NCBI RefSeq assembly: GCF_001425355.1
Contig: NZ_LMQN01000001.1
Coordinates: 310,490 to 374,489, forward strand
DNA from: Chryseobacterium sp. Leaf405
GTDB lineage: Bacteria; Bacteroidota; Bacteroidia; Flavobacteriales; Weeksellaceae
Length of the DNA: 64,000 nucleotides
Reading direction: 5' to 3'
A program made the translations under genes and the position numbers. Shown piece by piece: positions 34,938 to 44,401 of this stretch (its first letter is position 1; every line of letters begins with the position of its first letter). Under the pieces are notes generated by a model. The model searched no databases. It was not told where the DNA came from and saw only the letters and a list, made by a program, of their open reading frames with translations.

Positions 34938-37900
34938 CTAATTTTCTTCGTCTCCGTTTTCAATATTCAGACTTGGCGGAATAAGCTTGTACATTACCGG
35001 TGTGACAATCCTTGATAGAATCGTTGAACTGATGAGTCCTCCAATCAATACAATAGCTAAAGGTGCAATTAATGGATTTGAGTTTAAAGCTAATGGAATA
35101 AGCCCACAAATTGCTGTAATAGAGGTCAACACTACTGGCAAGAAACGGGTTTCTCCGGCAATAGCAATCGCTTCATCAATCGACTTTCCTTCCATTCTGA
35201 GCTGGTTGGTAAAATCCACCAGAAGCAGCGAATTTTTAACCTGAATTCCTGACAAGCCGATAAAACCGATGATGGCAACTAATGACATCGGGCTTCCATT
35301 AATTAACAATAAAATAACACCACCCAATATTCCCAACGGGATGATTGACAGTACGATAATAATTCCTTTAAATGTTTTGAATTGAAGAAGCAAAACTGCC
35401 ACAAACAAAAATGTACTCAAGATAATAACTGAAAGAAAATTTCCTCCTAACGCATCGCCCTCCGATTCTTTTTCTCCAGCCAATTTATAGGAATAACCTT
35501 GCGGCATCTTCAGCTTGTCAAGTTGTGGAATAATCTCCATCAGCAGATCATTCGCATAATACCCTTTTGCAGACATTGCGGTTACTTTAGCAAAACGAGA
35601 TTTGTTGAAATGGTTGATTGCTGTCGGCGAAGTTTCAAAGGTAACCGTCGCAATCTGATTCAATGCGATCGGTGCTCCCTGAACATTATTGACATAAAGA
35701 TTTTTCAGGGCATCCAGGTTAGAGAATTTTTCTCTTGGTAATGTTAAGGTCACTGTCCGAGCATCGCCACGGTCATCAATATAATCACCGACAGAAAGTC
35801 CTGCTACCGCAAGACGGATCACCTTATCAACTTCGCTTGTTAATACTCCAAGTGTTCTTGCCTTTTCCTTATTTATTTTTACTTTGACATCGGTTTTGTA
35901 GGTATTCAACTCATTGTTGATGTAAACAGTTCCTTTCTGTTGTCTTAAAATATTTTCAACTTGCGAAGATAATTGTCTCAAAACAGTCGGATCTTCTCCA
36001 AAAAGTCGGACTACAATATTGGCTTCAATCGGTGTCCCTTGTTCAAAATCTTTCACTTCGACCTTTGCGTAAGGCATCGTCTTGAATTTTTCTCTTAAAA
36101 TCTCTATTAGGGCAGTTTTTGTTTGAGGCTTTGCTTCATCATCCAATTGAACAAAGATCTGTGCAAAATCAGGTTTTCTGTCCTGGGGATGAACGTTGTA
36201 ATAGATCTGTGGATTTCCCTTCCCGACATTCGTGGTATAATAGGCAATTTCCTTATGATTTTTTAATTCAGATTCAACAATCTTTGCCACACGGTCACTT
36301 TCCGAAATGTTTGATTGAAGTGGCGTTTTAATATTAATTAAGAACATCGGTTTTTCAGAAGTCGGGAACAGCTTAAACCCCGTAAAACTGAATAGAACAA
36401 ATGCCAATACACTCAATCCCACTGAAATTCCGATGGTAATTTTAGGATATTTCAACGCTTTAGGCATAATTCCCTTGTAACTGTTCGTAAGGAATTTTTG
36501 AAGATACTGAAGGAAAATATTCCCGCCTTCGTGCTCGTGCGTTTTTAGAAATCGACTTCCCAAGAAAGGAACCAAAGTCAACGCAACTACCACTGAAGCC
36601 AAAACACTTGTAATTACCGCCATCGGAAGACTTCTGATGAATTCTCCGGCAATATCCGGAAGGAATGCCAGAGGTAAAAAAGCGATAATAAGTGTTGCAG
36701 TACATCCTACGACAGCCAGACCTATCTGTTTTGTGCCTTTCAGAACCGCCTCTTTTTTGGAATGGCCTTCACGAAGCCAACGTTCAATATTCTCAACCAC
36801 AACGATACTGTCATCGACGAGTAAGCCTAATGCTACCACCAATCCTACAATACTTAGCTGATTTAATGAAAATCCCAGTGCATTCATCACAATTAATCCT
36901 AACGCCAAAGACAATGGAATAGAGATCATTACTATAATTGAAGCGCGTGAACCTAAGGGTAATAATGTAATAATTACCAAAACAATCGCCAATCCAAAAT
37001 CAAAACCTAAATGCCCCAGACGCTGTGAAACCATATTCGCCTGATCGAAGTTTTTAACCAGTTTAATATTCTCAGGAAGATCTTTTGAAAACGACTCCAG
37101 AATAGGCTCAAATTGTTTCTGAACATCGGTAATATTTACATTATCCTTCATTCCGGCACTTACCAGAACGCAGCGATGTCCATTGATTCTGGTAATGTGG
37201 TCTACCGTTTGAGATTTGTAACCGACCTCCGCAACATCCTTCATATAGATAATCTTTCCGTTGGCATTGTAGATAACCGTATTGGCAACATCCTGATCGT
37301 TTTTGAATTTTCCGCTGGTTTTCACATTGAAAACTTTGTTTCCCATATCAATACTTCCGCCTGGAATGTCCGCAGCCTCGCTTTGCAAGCTTCCCATCAC
37401 AACATTTAAAGGTATTCTCAATTGAGCAAGCTTATCCAGCTTGAGGTCTACTCTGATTTCCTGTTCAGGAGTTCCTGAATAGATGACATTTTTCAGATTC
37501 GTGATCTTTTCAAGTTTAGTTTTAAGTTTATCTGCCTCGTCACGAAGGTTTTTCTCTGAAGCATTTTCCGAAACCAATGCCACCTGCAGAATTTTTACAT
37601 CGGAAGACGATATTTTTTCTGTCTTTATCTGATAGATATCCTTCGGAAGCTCACTGTTTTTTAATGCATTGATCTCAGTTGAAATTTCCTGATATTTATT
37701 ATCGACATCGACCCCGTATTTGAATTTAACCTGAAAGGCTGCAACGCCATCTTCAACGGTTGTGAGAATCTTATCGATATTCTCCAGTCCATAGATTTTG
37801 TTTTCGATAGGTTTTACGACCTGCTCCTCCATATCTTTCGGGCTTGTTCCGGGATAAATTACGGTAATGAGATATTGTGGCGGATGTGTTGACGGATCTT

Positions 37901-38006
37901 CCGACCTCGGCATTGTGAACAGCGTCAAAAATCCGACAACTGCAACCAAAAGAAATATAATCAGTGTAAACTGGTAGTTTTTAACGGCAAAATTTGTAAT
38001 TTTCAT
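34938..38006 (-). CDS. RND efflux pump inner-membrane transporter (HAE type)
   Basis: This 1022-residue proton-driven exporter has an N-terminal helix, a large periplasmic loop, six helices, a second loop and six helices. The proton-relay aspartates are in GLLVDDSIVVVENI. It fits drug-exporting HAE rather than metal CzcA pumps, although the substrate cannot be read. It follows the membrane fusion gene by 6 nt in the tetR-tolC-MFP-RND operon. Confidence 0.93.
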   Translation of the reverse strand: MKITNFAVKNYQFTLIIFLLVAVVGFLTLFTMPRSEDPSTHPPQYLITVIYPGTSPKDMEEQVVKPIENKIYGLENIDKILTTVEDGVAAFQVKFKYGVDVDNKYQEISTEINALKNSELPKDIYQIKTEKISSSDVKILQVALVSENASEKNLRDEADKLKTKLEKITNLKNVIYSGTPEQEIRVDLKLDKLAQLRIPLNVVMGSLQSEAADIPGGSIDMGNKVFNVKTSGKFKNDQDVANTVIYNANGKIIYMKDVAEVGYKSQTVDHITRINGHRCVLVSAGMKDNVNITDVQKQFEPILESFSKDLPENIKLVKNFDQANMVSQRLGHLGFDFGLAIVLVIITLLPLGSRASIIVMISIPLSLALGLIVMNALGFSLNQLSIVGLVVALGLLVDDSIVVVENIERWLREGHSKKEAVLKGTKQIGLAVVGCTATLIIAFLPLAFLPDIAGEFIRSLPMAVITSVLASVVVALTLVPFLGSRFLKTHEHEGGNIFLQYLQKFLTNSYKGIMPKALKYPKITIGISVGLSVLAFVLFSFTGFKLFPTSEKPMFLINIKTPLQSNISESDRVAKIVESELKNHKEIAYYTTNVGKGNPQIYYNVHPQDRKPDFAQIFVQLDDEAKPQTKTALIEILREKFKTMPYAKVEVKDFEQGTPIEANIVVRLFGEDPTVLRQLSSQVENILRQQKGTVYINNELNTYKTDVKVKINKEKARTLGVLTSEVDKVIRLAVAGLSVGDYIDDRGDARTVTLTLPREKFSNLDALKNLYVNNVQGAPIALNQIATVTFETSPTAINHFNKSRFAKVTAMSAKGYYANDLLMEIIPQLDKLKMPQGYSYKLAGEKESEGDALGGNFLSVIILSTFLFVAVLLLQFKTFKGIIIVLSIIPLGILGGVILLLINGSPMSLVAIIGFIGLSGIQVKNSLLLVDFTNQLRMEGKSIDEAIAIAGETRFLPVVLTSITAICGLIPLALNSNPLIAPLAIVLIGGLISSTILSRIVTPVMYKLIPPSLNIENGDEEN

Positions 38007-38012
38007 CGGTTC

Positions 38013-39056
38013 TTACTTAATAATTTTAATGGTTGACTGCTCGTTCAGGTAAGCACTGTTCGAAATGACAATCTTATCATTTTTTTGTAGTCCATCCTGA
38101 ACATATACCTTATCATTTTCAAATCTGGCAATCCTTATCGGTCTCTTTTTTACCTTATTGTTTTCGATTACAAAAACAAATGCCTTGTTGCCGTCCGCTT
38201 CAATTAATGAATTGTAAGGAACCATCATAAAATCTTCCGAATGGTCAGTTTTAATTTCTGCTTTTCCGAACATCCCAACGGCAGGCTTACTATCATTCAT
38301 CATTAGTTTAAGCTCAACCTGGAAAGATCCGAGTGCTCTATCCGCTGCCTGCGATTTTCTGAAGACAAAGGCATCAAACGTTTTTCCGGGATAACTATCT
38401 AAGGTTACTGATGCTTTTTGTCCGATTTTTACAGATGCCCATTCGGTGTCGGTCAAACCGACTTTCAAAAGATAATTGTTGTTATAAGAAGTCTCATTGA
38501 TGATCAAAACGGGAGAACCCGGACCAACAATTTCGCCCTTATTTGCTACCTTCTGAGCAACAAAACCGTCGGCAGTCGCATATATTTTTGAATATTTTAC
38601 GTTAAATGCAACGGCATCTTTCTGTTTGCGGGCAATGTCGAGACCTGTTCTTGTATTCTGAACCTGCTCTAAAGTGTATACACTGTCTTTGTAAAGATTC
38701 GTGGCCCGTTTGTAATCCCGTTCGTTTTTTTGAACATTCAAATCTGATTGGTTAAGTCCTGCACGGATTTCTGTTTCGTCCAAAGTAGCTAGCAACTGAC
38801 CTTTTCTGAAAAACTGGCCTTCCTCGACAAAAACCCCGCTTACTACCCCACCAATCTTGAAAGAATAGGTTGCTTCGTTCTCTGTGGTTACTAATCCGGA
38901 CGCATTAATATTTCCTGCAAGTGCCAATGAACCTACAGATGCAGTTTTAATTGGAATCACTTCAGCATTTTCAAATGGTTTTGCCTCTTTTTTTTCCTCC
39001 TTGCAGGACGAAATCAGGAAAAGAGATAAAAGTGATATTGTTATCGATTTATTCAT
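38013..39056 (-). CDS. RND periplasmic adaptor (membrane fusion protein)
   Basis: This 347-residue lipoprotein starts MNKSITISLLSLFLISSC with a lipobox. The hairpin and lipoyl-like parts follow (GVVSGVFVEEGQFFRKGQLLATLDETE, then coiled coil, then AKVANKGEIVGPGSPVL), then beta-barrel and membrane-proximal domains (VQDGLQKNDKIVISN). The open frame extends 96 nt upstream into tolC, but the lipoprotein signal fixes the start at 39056, 13 nt after the tolC stop. It bridges the RND pump and TolC. Confidence 0.92.
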   Translation of the reverse strand: MNKSITISLLSLFLISSCKEEKKEAKPFENAEVIPIKTASVGSLALAGNINASGLVTTENEATYSFKIGGVVSGVFVEEGQFFRKGQLLATLDETEIRAGLNQSDLNVQKNERDYKRATNLYKDSVYTLEQVQNTRTGLDIARKQKDAVAFNVKYSKIYATADGFVAQKVANKGEIVGPGSPVLIINETSYNNNYLLKVGLTDTEWASVKIGQKASVTLDSYPGKTFDAFVFRKSQAADRALGSFQVELKLMMNDSKPAVGMFGKAEIKTDHSEDFMMVPYNSLIEADGNKAFVFVIENNKVKKRPIRIARFENDKVYVQDGLQKNDKIVISNSAYLNEQSTIKIIK

Positions 39057-39069
39057 TATCGTTATTATT

Positions 39070-40404
39070 TTATTTGTTAAAATTAAATGAGGCATTGGCT
39101 CTTTCCAGCTCTGCAAAGGCAATCCAGGAATTGTATAAAGAAATATTAGCATTCAGCTGAGTATTGACCACCTGATTCTGGGCATCCAGCAGTTCGATGT
39201 AGATCGCCATTCCTTCTTTGTAGAGTTTGGTAACATCTCCGTTATACTTTTTTGCTGTCTCTTTCTGCTTGAAATCCGACTCGTATTGCTCTAAAGCAGA
39301 TCTCAGATTATTTTGGGAGACTTCATATTGTAGCAGTAACTGTTGTTTCACATTGTCGATTTGGGAATCAATCTTTTTACTGTCTTCATCCACCTGCTTT
39401 AGTTTGTATTTATTCTTATTGCCTGAGAAGATGTTCCATTCCAAACTTATACCTGCAAAATAATAGCGTGAACCTTTATCAACCCTGAAATCAAAATCCT
39501 GAAAACCGAGGTCTGCAAAACCACTTAATTTGGGAAACCAATTCGATCTTGTTAACTGATACACATTTTCATTGATCTCTTTCGCCTGCCCTAATTGTTT
39601 CAACTCTTCCCTGTTTGCGGTATTTTCAGCAATGAGTTCAGCAGGCAATTCCATATTTTCATCAATTTCAATCTCCGAACCCAGTTTCTGGTTGAGAAGA
39701 AAATTAAAATAAGATCTTGCATTTTTGCTTGTGTTTTTTGCCGTTTCAAGATTCGCCTCGATTCTTGCAACCTCATTATCACTTCTCAGAACTGCCGTTC
39801 GGTTGATTTTATCATTCTTAAAAAGCGATTTGTTGACCCTTTGATTTTCTTTGACGATGGACAATGCATTTTCATAAATCCTGATGCCTTCCACTGACTG
39901 CAGATATTTGTAATAGGCAATTTTTATATCCTTCACGAGTTCACGCCGATAGATTTCCAGCTCGATTTTTTGTATTGTCGTTTGTTGGACCTTGATCTTT
40001 TTGTTGTAAATAATCTCATAATTTAAGAGTGGCATCGTAGTGTGAAGTTTGACATCATAGAAATTATTAGGATTGATCAGCACCGACTGATTCTGCAATT
40101 GCGGAAAAGCATTGGAATTGGTAATTTGATTTAAGGTGCTGTATACCGGATTCAGCATATCCCCGATAGGAATATCAATCGTCCTACCCCCATCTGCAAT
40201 CGTGTAATTGGTTACGAATGTAACATTCGGGGAAAACAATGACTGCGCTTCTTTAAGGGCATAAAGACTTTTGTTGATGTCGAAATTCTTCTGCTTGATG
40301 ACCTCATTATTTTCCAGACCCATTTCGATATACCGGTCGAGATGGTTTTGAGAATACCCGAAAAACCCGATGAACATCAAAACCAGTGATGATAATTTTT
40401 TCAT
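39070..40404 (-). CDS. TolC-family outer-membrane efflux protein
   Basis: This 444-residue protein has a signal peptide (MKKLSSLVLMFIGFFGYSQ) and two repeats of the outer-membrane efflux protein fold with long coiled helices (LYALKEAQSLFSPNV; LEQYESDFKQKETAKKYN). It forms the exit duct of the pump. Four residues upstream of the chosen ATG are open in frame, but the signal peptide begins at 40404. A TetR operator palindrome precedes it. Confidence 0.92.
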   Translation of the reverse strand: MKKLSSLVLMFIGFFGYSQNHLDRYIEMGLENNEVIKQKNFDINKSLYALKEAQSLFSPNVTFVTNYTIADGGRTIDIPIGDMLNPVYSTLNQITNSNAFPQLQNQSVLINPNNFYDVKLHTTMPLLNYEIIYNKKIKVQQTTIQKIELEIYRRELVKDIKIAYYKYLQSVEGIRIYENALSIVKENQRVNKSLFKNDKINRTAVLRSDNEVARIEANLETAKNTSKNARSYFNFLLNQKLGSEIEIDENMELPAELIAENTANREELKQLGQAKEINENVYQLTRSNWFPKLSGFADLGFQDFDFRVDKGSRYYFAGISLEWNIFSGNKNKYKLKQVDEDSKKIDSQIDNVKQQLLLQYEVSQNNLRSALEQYESDFKQKETAKKYNGDVTKLYKEGMAIYIELLDAQNQVVNTQLNANISLYNSWIAFAELERANASFNFNK

Positions 40405-40427
40405 TATTATATACATTGTTTATTATT

Positions 40428-40440
40428 TGAACATTGTTCA
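40428..40440 (-). promoter_or_regulatory. TetR-type operator upstream of tolC
   Basis: TGAACATTGTTCA is a perfect palindrome (arms TGAAC and GTTCA, 3-nt centre). A further half-site TTGAAC lies at 40446-40451. The same palindrome with one centre change (TGAACAGTGTTCA) sits upstream of tetR at 41115-41127. Two matching sites around the regulator gene make this the likely binding site. Confidence 0.75.
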
Positions 40441-40461
40441 TTTTATTGAACAAAAAAAACT

Positions 40462-41079
40462 TTACAGTTTTTCTAATATTTTTAAATATTCGTTGTAACC
40501 TTCTGACATGATTGTATCTGGACTGCTGAATTTAACACCTTTGGTTCTCTGACGAATTTCGAGACAGCACATACCGTGCACCAAACTCCAGATCATAAAA
40601 GATAATGCCTCTGAATTATTATCTTTGAAATGTCCTTTAAGCATACAATCCTCAACCGTTTTTTTAACATAACCAAATGTGTTATTTCCCTCCGACCAAA
40701 GTTGATTTTTCTGTGATTCCAGATATTCCATTGGTGCTTTCAGATTAAACATCAAATCATACATCTCAGAATTTTCCATAGCAAACTTCATATAGACGAA
40801 TCCCATTTTTCGAAGTCGAAGCATCGGATCTTCTTCACTTATTAAATCTTTAAAATATCCACCCAATTCCTGAAAACCTATCGAATGTAAATCATGGAAG
40901 ATTGCATTTTTATCTTTAAAATAGACATAAACCGTACCCACACTATAGCTAATCTCGTCAGCTATATTTCTGATCGTAGTATGTTCTATACCCTTTTCTA
41001 CGAAAAGTTTCTTTGCTCCGTTTAGAATGAGCAAACGCAAGGTTTCTTTTTCTTTCTGTTTTCTTTCGCTTATACTCAT
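40462..41079 (-). CDS. TetR-family repressor of the efflux operon
   Basis: This 205-residue TetR protein has an N-terminal helix-turn-helix (about 10-60: ILNGAKKLFVEKGIEHTTIRNIADEISYSVGTVYVYFKDKNAIF) and an all-helical ligand domain. It is the first gene before tolC, MFP and RND on the same strand. Matching palindromes in front of tetR and of tolC support autoregulation and control of the pump. Confidence 0.92.
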   Translation of the reverse strand: MSISERKQKEKETLRLLILNGAKKLFVEKGIEHTTIRNIADEISYSVGTVYVYFKDKNAIFHDLHSIGFQELGGYFKDLISEEDPMLRLRKMGFVYMKFAMENSEMYDLMFNLKAPMEYLESQKNQLWSEGNNTFGYVKKTVEDCMLKGHFKDNNSEALSFMIWSLVHGMCCLEIRQRTKGVKFSSPDTIMSEGYNEYLKILEKL

Positions 41080-41095
41080 GAATAAATTTATAATG

Positions 41096-41127
41096 CAAAT
41101 GTATGAATATTTTTTGAACAGTGTTCA
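41096..41127 (-). promoter_or_regulatory. tetR promoter with TetR operator
   Basis: On the minus strand TACATTTG (41096-41103) is an exact -7 box, 16 nt before the tetR ATG. The palindrome TGAACAGTGTTCA (41115-41127) lies in the -33 area, where the bound repressor would block RNA polymerase. A clean TTTG -33 is not seen. Confidence 0.65.
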
Positions 41128-41245
41128 TTTTTAAATATAATTTTTAACATAGATGATATTTAAAGACATATGTACTTTAATAAGATATTAATTTATAACA
41201 AATGTGAATTTTAAAGTCAATTATCAGAAAAGCAGTTGTCCAAAA

Positions 41246-41941
41246 CTATGAAACTGTTGTACCAAACAAATGTCCAATCAACGCAGTGACTCCCATCGCT
41301 ACGGTTCCCCAAAAACAGATTCTCAATACCGCAATTCCTATTTTTGAACCGCCTGTTTTTGCAGAAATAGCACCCAAAATCATCAGGAATATAATTGAAA
41401 ACCCATACTGGAAATAAACCATTTCTTTTATCGGAGCTAAAAGAGAAACTGTAAAAGGTAATATTGCTCCCAAAGCAAATGAGCCAAATGATGCAAACGC
41501 CGCCTGCAAAGGTTTTGCCTGCGTAATCTCGTTGATTCCCAATTCATCGTGAGCGTGAGCTGCCAAAGCATCATGTTCGGTCAATTCTGTAGCAACTTTT
41601 AAAGCCGTTTCTTTGCTTAAACCACGTCTTTCATAGATTTTTGCCAATTCTTTCAGTTCGATTTCCGGCATTTCTTCGAGTTCACGTTTTTCTCTCAACA
41701 AATCAGCTTTTTCAGTATCTTCCTGCGAACTTACGGAAACATATTCTCCTGCAGCCATAGACATTGCTCCGGCAATCATTCCGGCTAAAGCAGCGAGAAT
41801 AATGGTATTTCTCTCAGGATTTGCTGCTGCAACGCCAATCACAATACTTGTGGTAGATAATAATCCGTCGTTTGCTCCCAAAACGGCGGCACGAAGCCAA
41901 CCCACTCTGTTGACGTAATGTTTTTCCAGTTGATGATGCAT
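41246..41941 (-). CDS. VIT1/CCC1-family transporter
   Basis: This 231-residue membrane protein matches the VIT family (vacuolar iron/manganese transporter-like). The N-terminal VGWLRAAVLGANDGLLSTTSIVIGVAA and AGAMSMAAGEYVSVSSQEDTE are family hallmarks, with a cytoplasmic helical region (about 75-145) rich in glutamates for metal binding, then three C-terminal helices. It probably moves Fe2+ or Mn2+ across the inner membrane. It appears to be a single gene: 64 bp separate it from DUF3570 upstream and it is preceded by that cluster. Confidence 0.92.
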   Translation of the reverse strand: MHHQLEKHYVNRVGWLRAAVLGANDGLLSTTSIVIGVAAANPERNTIILAALAGMIAGAMSMAAGEYVSVSSQEDTEKADLLREKRELEEMPEIELKELAKIYERRGLSKETALKVATELTEHDALAAHAHDELGINEITQAKPLQAAFASFGSFALGAILPFTVSLLAPIKEMVYFQYGFSIIFLMILGAISAKTGGSKIGIAVLRICFWGTVAMGVTALIGHLFGTTVS

Positions 41942-42005
41942 AGCTTTTAGTTTTTAAAAAAATTTTGACTTGCTAAGAATTTAACAAGTCAAAATTAAAA
42001 TGATT

Positions 42006-43175
42006 TTATTTAAATCTTAAATTTAATGAAATAATATCAGACTTCATACCAATTGATTTTGTATAATGTCCATACCGGATTTCTACCATATTGAGTCTTG
42101 AAATTCCAAACAAGCCATTTTTGGGATTGATTCTAATTCCTGCTCCGTAAAAATTGCTACTGAATTTCGACAAATCATAATTGCTGGTGTAAAAATCATC
42201 AAATGCCGTGTGGTGCTGATAAGGTGCAAAATATTTTGCCGACGTCTGAGAATAATATCTGTAAAACGGACTCACCGAAACAAAAGGTGAAATTTTCACA
42301 GGAGTTTCCAGGCTGAACGTATTTGATTTCAAGCCCCAATCGTCGGTGTAATAACGGTAGTAAGCCCTTACAATCACTTTATCACCAAAGAAATAATTGG
42401 CTCTTACACCCAATGGAATTTTAAAACGTTTATCAGGCAAAGCTTCCTGATGAACCGAATTATCTTTAAAATAAACCCTGTGAAAAGGCAAGCTTAAATA
42501 ACCCGTCTGCTGAACCACATCACCCAAAAACTCAACCTGAAAATTCTGATTGATGATTTGAGAATATGCCAAAGAAAGCGCATAAGTATTTCTTCCGCTG
42601 GTTCCTTCGTTGTCCGCAGTTCGCAGTTCTATTGGCGCAATCATCTTTACCTGATCCATATACGCCTGGAACTTGGCGGTAAATTCGCCCATTCTGTTTT
42701 GGGTTTTTTGGGAAAATCCGATATTGGCACTGTATGACTGATAATCGTACTCAAAAGAAGTGGAAACGCCTGCCATCAAAGTTGTTCCTTTTTCTGCATT
42801 TTCACGACTCCAACTCAAAGCTGGATAAATTCTGTTGTCAGCGTGGGAAGCCGATGAATTCGCCTTCAAATCAATCATATCCGAAGATGCAGAAGTGTAA
42901 TGGTCTATCCCGACACTGAATCCGAATTTGTTTTTTCTGTCTTTCTTGTCGTATTTCACCATTGTCACATCAATGGTATTGGAAATATCAGATAATTTCT
43001 CAGTTCCGATTCCGCCTGTTACAGCAGAGTTGTTTCCATCCTGTTTGTAATAGCTGGAAACCAGATTGGCTTCATCAAAAGTCAGTTTCTTTGGTTCTTG
43101 ATTGACTGTATTTTCCTGCGCTTTGGCATTGAAAATTCCGAAAAGAGCAACGATACTTATGATTATTTTTTTCAT
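42006..43175 (-). CDS. DUF3570-domain outer-membrane protein
   Basis: This 389-residue protein has a signal peptide (MKKIIISIVALFGIFNAKAQ) and a beta-barrel-like body with many strands ending in aromatics, finishing in SLNLRFK. It matches DUF3570, which is commonly found beside DUF4266, ApbE and thioredoxin genes in Bacteroidetes. Function is unknown. It is the last gene of that cluster here (27 bp after DUF4266). Confidence 0.88.
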   Translation of the reverse strand: MKKIIISIVALFGIFNAKAQENTVNQEPKKLTFDEANLVSSYYKQDGNNSAVTGGIGTEKLSDISNTIDVTMVKYDKKDRKNKFGFSVGIDHYTSASSDMIDLKANSSASHADNRIYPALSWSRENAEKGTTLMAGVSTSFEYDYQSYSANIGFSQKTQNRMGEFTAKFQAYMDQVKMIAPIELRTADNEGTSGRNTYALSLAYSQIINQNFQVEFLGDVVQQTGYLSLPFHRVYFKDNSVHQEALPDKRFKIPLGVRANYFFGDKVIVRAYYRYYTDDWGLKSNTFSLETPVKISPFVSVSPFYRYYSQTSAKYFAPYQHHTAFDDFYTSNYDLSKFSSNFYGAGIRINPKNGLFGISRLNMVEIRYGHYTKSIGMKSDIISLNLRFK

Positions 43176-43202
43176 TTTTTATAATTTTACCGTTACTTAT
43201 TC

Positions 43203-43430
43203 TTAATTACAGCCACAACCGCCACCTACTTTTCCTGCATTGGCGCCAGAAGAGCCTTCTCTGTATGACTGGAAGCTCAGTTCGGTCTTTTCAATCGTTC
43301 TGTTTCCAAGCGCCATTTCGGCATCGTTGAGTTTATTTTTTTCGTATTCTTTCACCGTTACGCAAGATTGCATCGAGGCAATTATTGTTATAGAAAAGCT
43401 TACTATCGTTATTTTGATTAGATTTTTCAT
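43203..43430 (-). CDS. DUF4266 small lipoprotein with GGGCGCN tail
   Basis: This 75-residue protein has a lipobox-like signal (SMQSC, Cys23). The mature part is short (VKEYEKNKLNDAEMALGN) and ends in a Gly/Cys tail GKVGGGCGCN. DUF4266 proteins are defined by these features. The conserved CxC tail suggests metal or thiol chemistry, and the SSGAN segment resembles but does not match known ApbE flavinylation motifs. It lies between the ApbE gene (41 bp) and DUF3570 (27 bp). Confidence 0.9.
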   Translation of the reverse strand: MKNLIKITIVSFSITIIASMQSCVTVKEYEKNKLNDAEMALGNRTIEKTELSFQSYREGSSGANAGKVGGGCGCN

Positions 43431-43471
43431 TTATTGAATTTGTTTTTACTATTGATATGAAATCGATGAAA

Positions 43472-44398
43472 TCATTTTAAATTGATGTTTTGAGAGGTAT
43501 AAATAGTATCATTATCATCGATAATGATGCATTCCAAATGGTTGATTTGGTTCACCATATTGAGCGCGGCATCAATGCCCATAATGCTTACCGGAGTTGC
43601 CATCGCATCGGCAATTTCTGCATTCGGACAAAAAACCGTCACACTTTTCACGCCTGAAACAGGCATTCCGGTTTTCGGATTGATGGTGTGAGAATATTTT
43701 TTACCGTTGATGACGACAAATTTTTCATAATTTCCGGAAGTTGCAACCGCCATATCTGTGATGTTCATATAGGAAAACGGCTGTCTGGAATTATCGGGGT
43801 CGGCAATTCCCACCGTCCACGGTTTTCCGTTCGCCTGAGTTCCCCAAGTCGTCAAATCGCCGGAAGCATTAACGATTCCCGAATGTACACCACATTTCTG
43901 CAATACCTGTTTAGCCATTTCCGCAGCGTAACCTTTCCCGATTCCTCCAAAACCGATTCGCATTCCTTTTTCTTTCAGGAAAACAGTCTGATTTTCGCGG
44001 TTAAGAATAATATTCTGATAATTAACGAGTTTCAGATGTTCTTTTATCAATTCAGGATTTGGGAGTTCTTTCATTTCCTTATCGAAATTCCAGAAACTCT
44101 TGTCGATTCCGCCATAAGAAATATCGAAATAGCCATCGGTTATTTTACTTATTCTAAGACTTCGTTCAATCAAATCAAAGATTTCCCAATCTACTTTTAC
44201 TGGTTTTATTCCTGCATTTTGGTTGATGAAATTGGTCTGACTTTCGTCGCTGAAAGTGGTCAGAAGCTTTTCGATTCTCCGGATTTCATCAATGGCTGCA
44301 TCGATGTGCAGATTTGCAGACTTTTCATCATCGCTTACAACGGTAATTTCAAAAGCGTTCCCCATTAATTTTTGAGGTCTTTTGAATTCTCTCAACAT
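43472..44398 (-). CDS. FAD:protein FMN transferase (ApbE family)
   Basis: This 308-residue protein attaches FMN covalently to Ser/Thr of target proteins in the related ApbE enzymes. It shows the family segments GGIGKGYAAE, NASGDL, HTINPKTGMPV and DAMATPVSIMG. No clear signal peptide or lipobox is seen at the N-terminus (MLREFKRPQKLMG), which is unusual since most ApbE act outside the cytoplasm. It starts 3 nt after the thioredoxin gene, so the two are cotranscribed. A target for flavin transfer may be DUF4266 or DUF3570. Confidence 0.9.
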   Translation of the reverse strand: MLREFKRPQKLMGNAFEITVVSDDEKSANLHIDAAIDEIRRIEKLLTTFSDESQTNFINQNAGIKPVKVDWEIFDLIERSLRISKITDGYFDISYGGIDKSFWNFDKEMKELPNPELIKEHLKLVNYQNIILNRENQTVFLKEKGMRIGFGGIGKGYAAEMAKQVLQKCGVHSGIVNASGDLTTWGTQANGKPWTVGIADPDNSRQPFSYMNITDMAVATSGNYEKFVVINGKKYSHTINPKTGMPVSGVKSVTVFCPNAEIADAMATPVSIMGIDAALNMVNQINHLECIIIDDNDTIYTSQNINLK

Positions 44399-44401
44399 AT
44401 T

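Noticed and set aside
39056..39152. Longer start of the efflux adaptor at 39152.
   Set aside because: It would overlap tolC by 83 bp and bury the lipoprotein signal peptide.
43688..44368. 226-codon plus-strand frame opposite ApbE.
   Set aside because: It is a shadow of the ApbE reading frame; ApbE motifs are unmistakable on the other strand.
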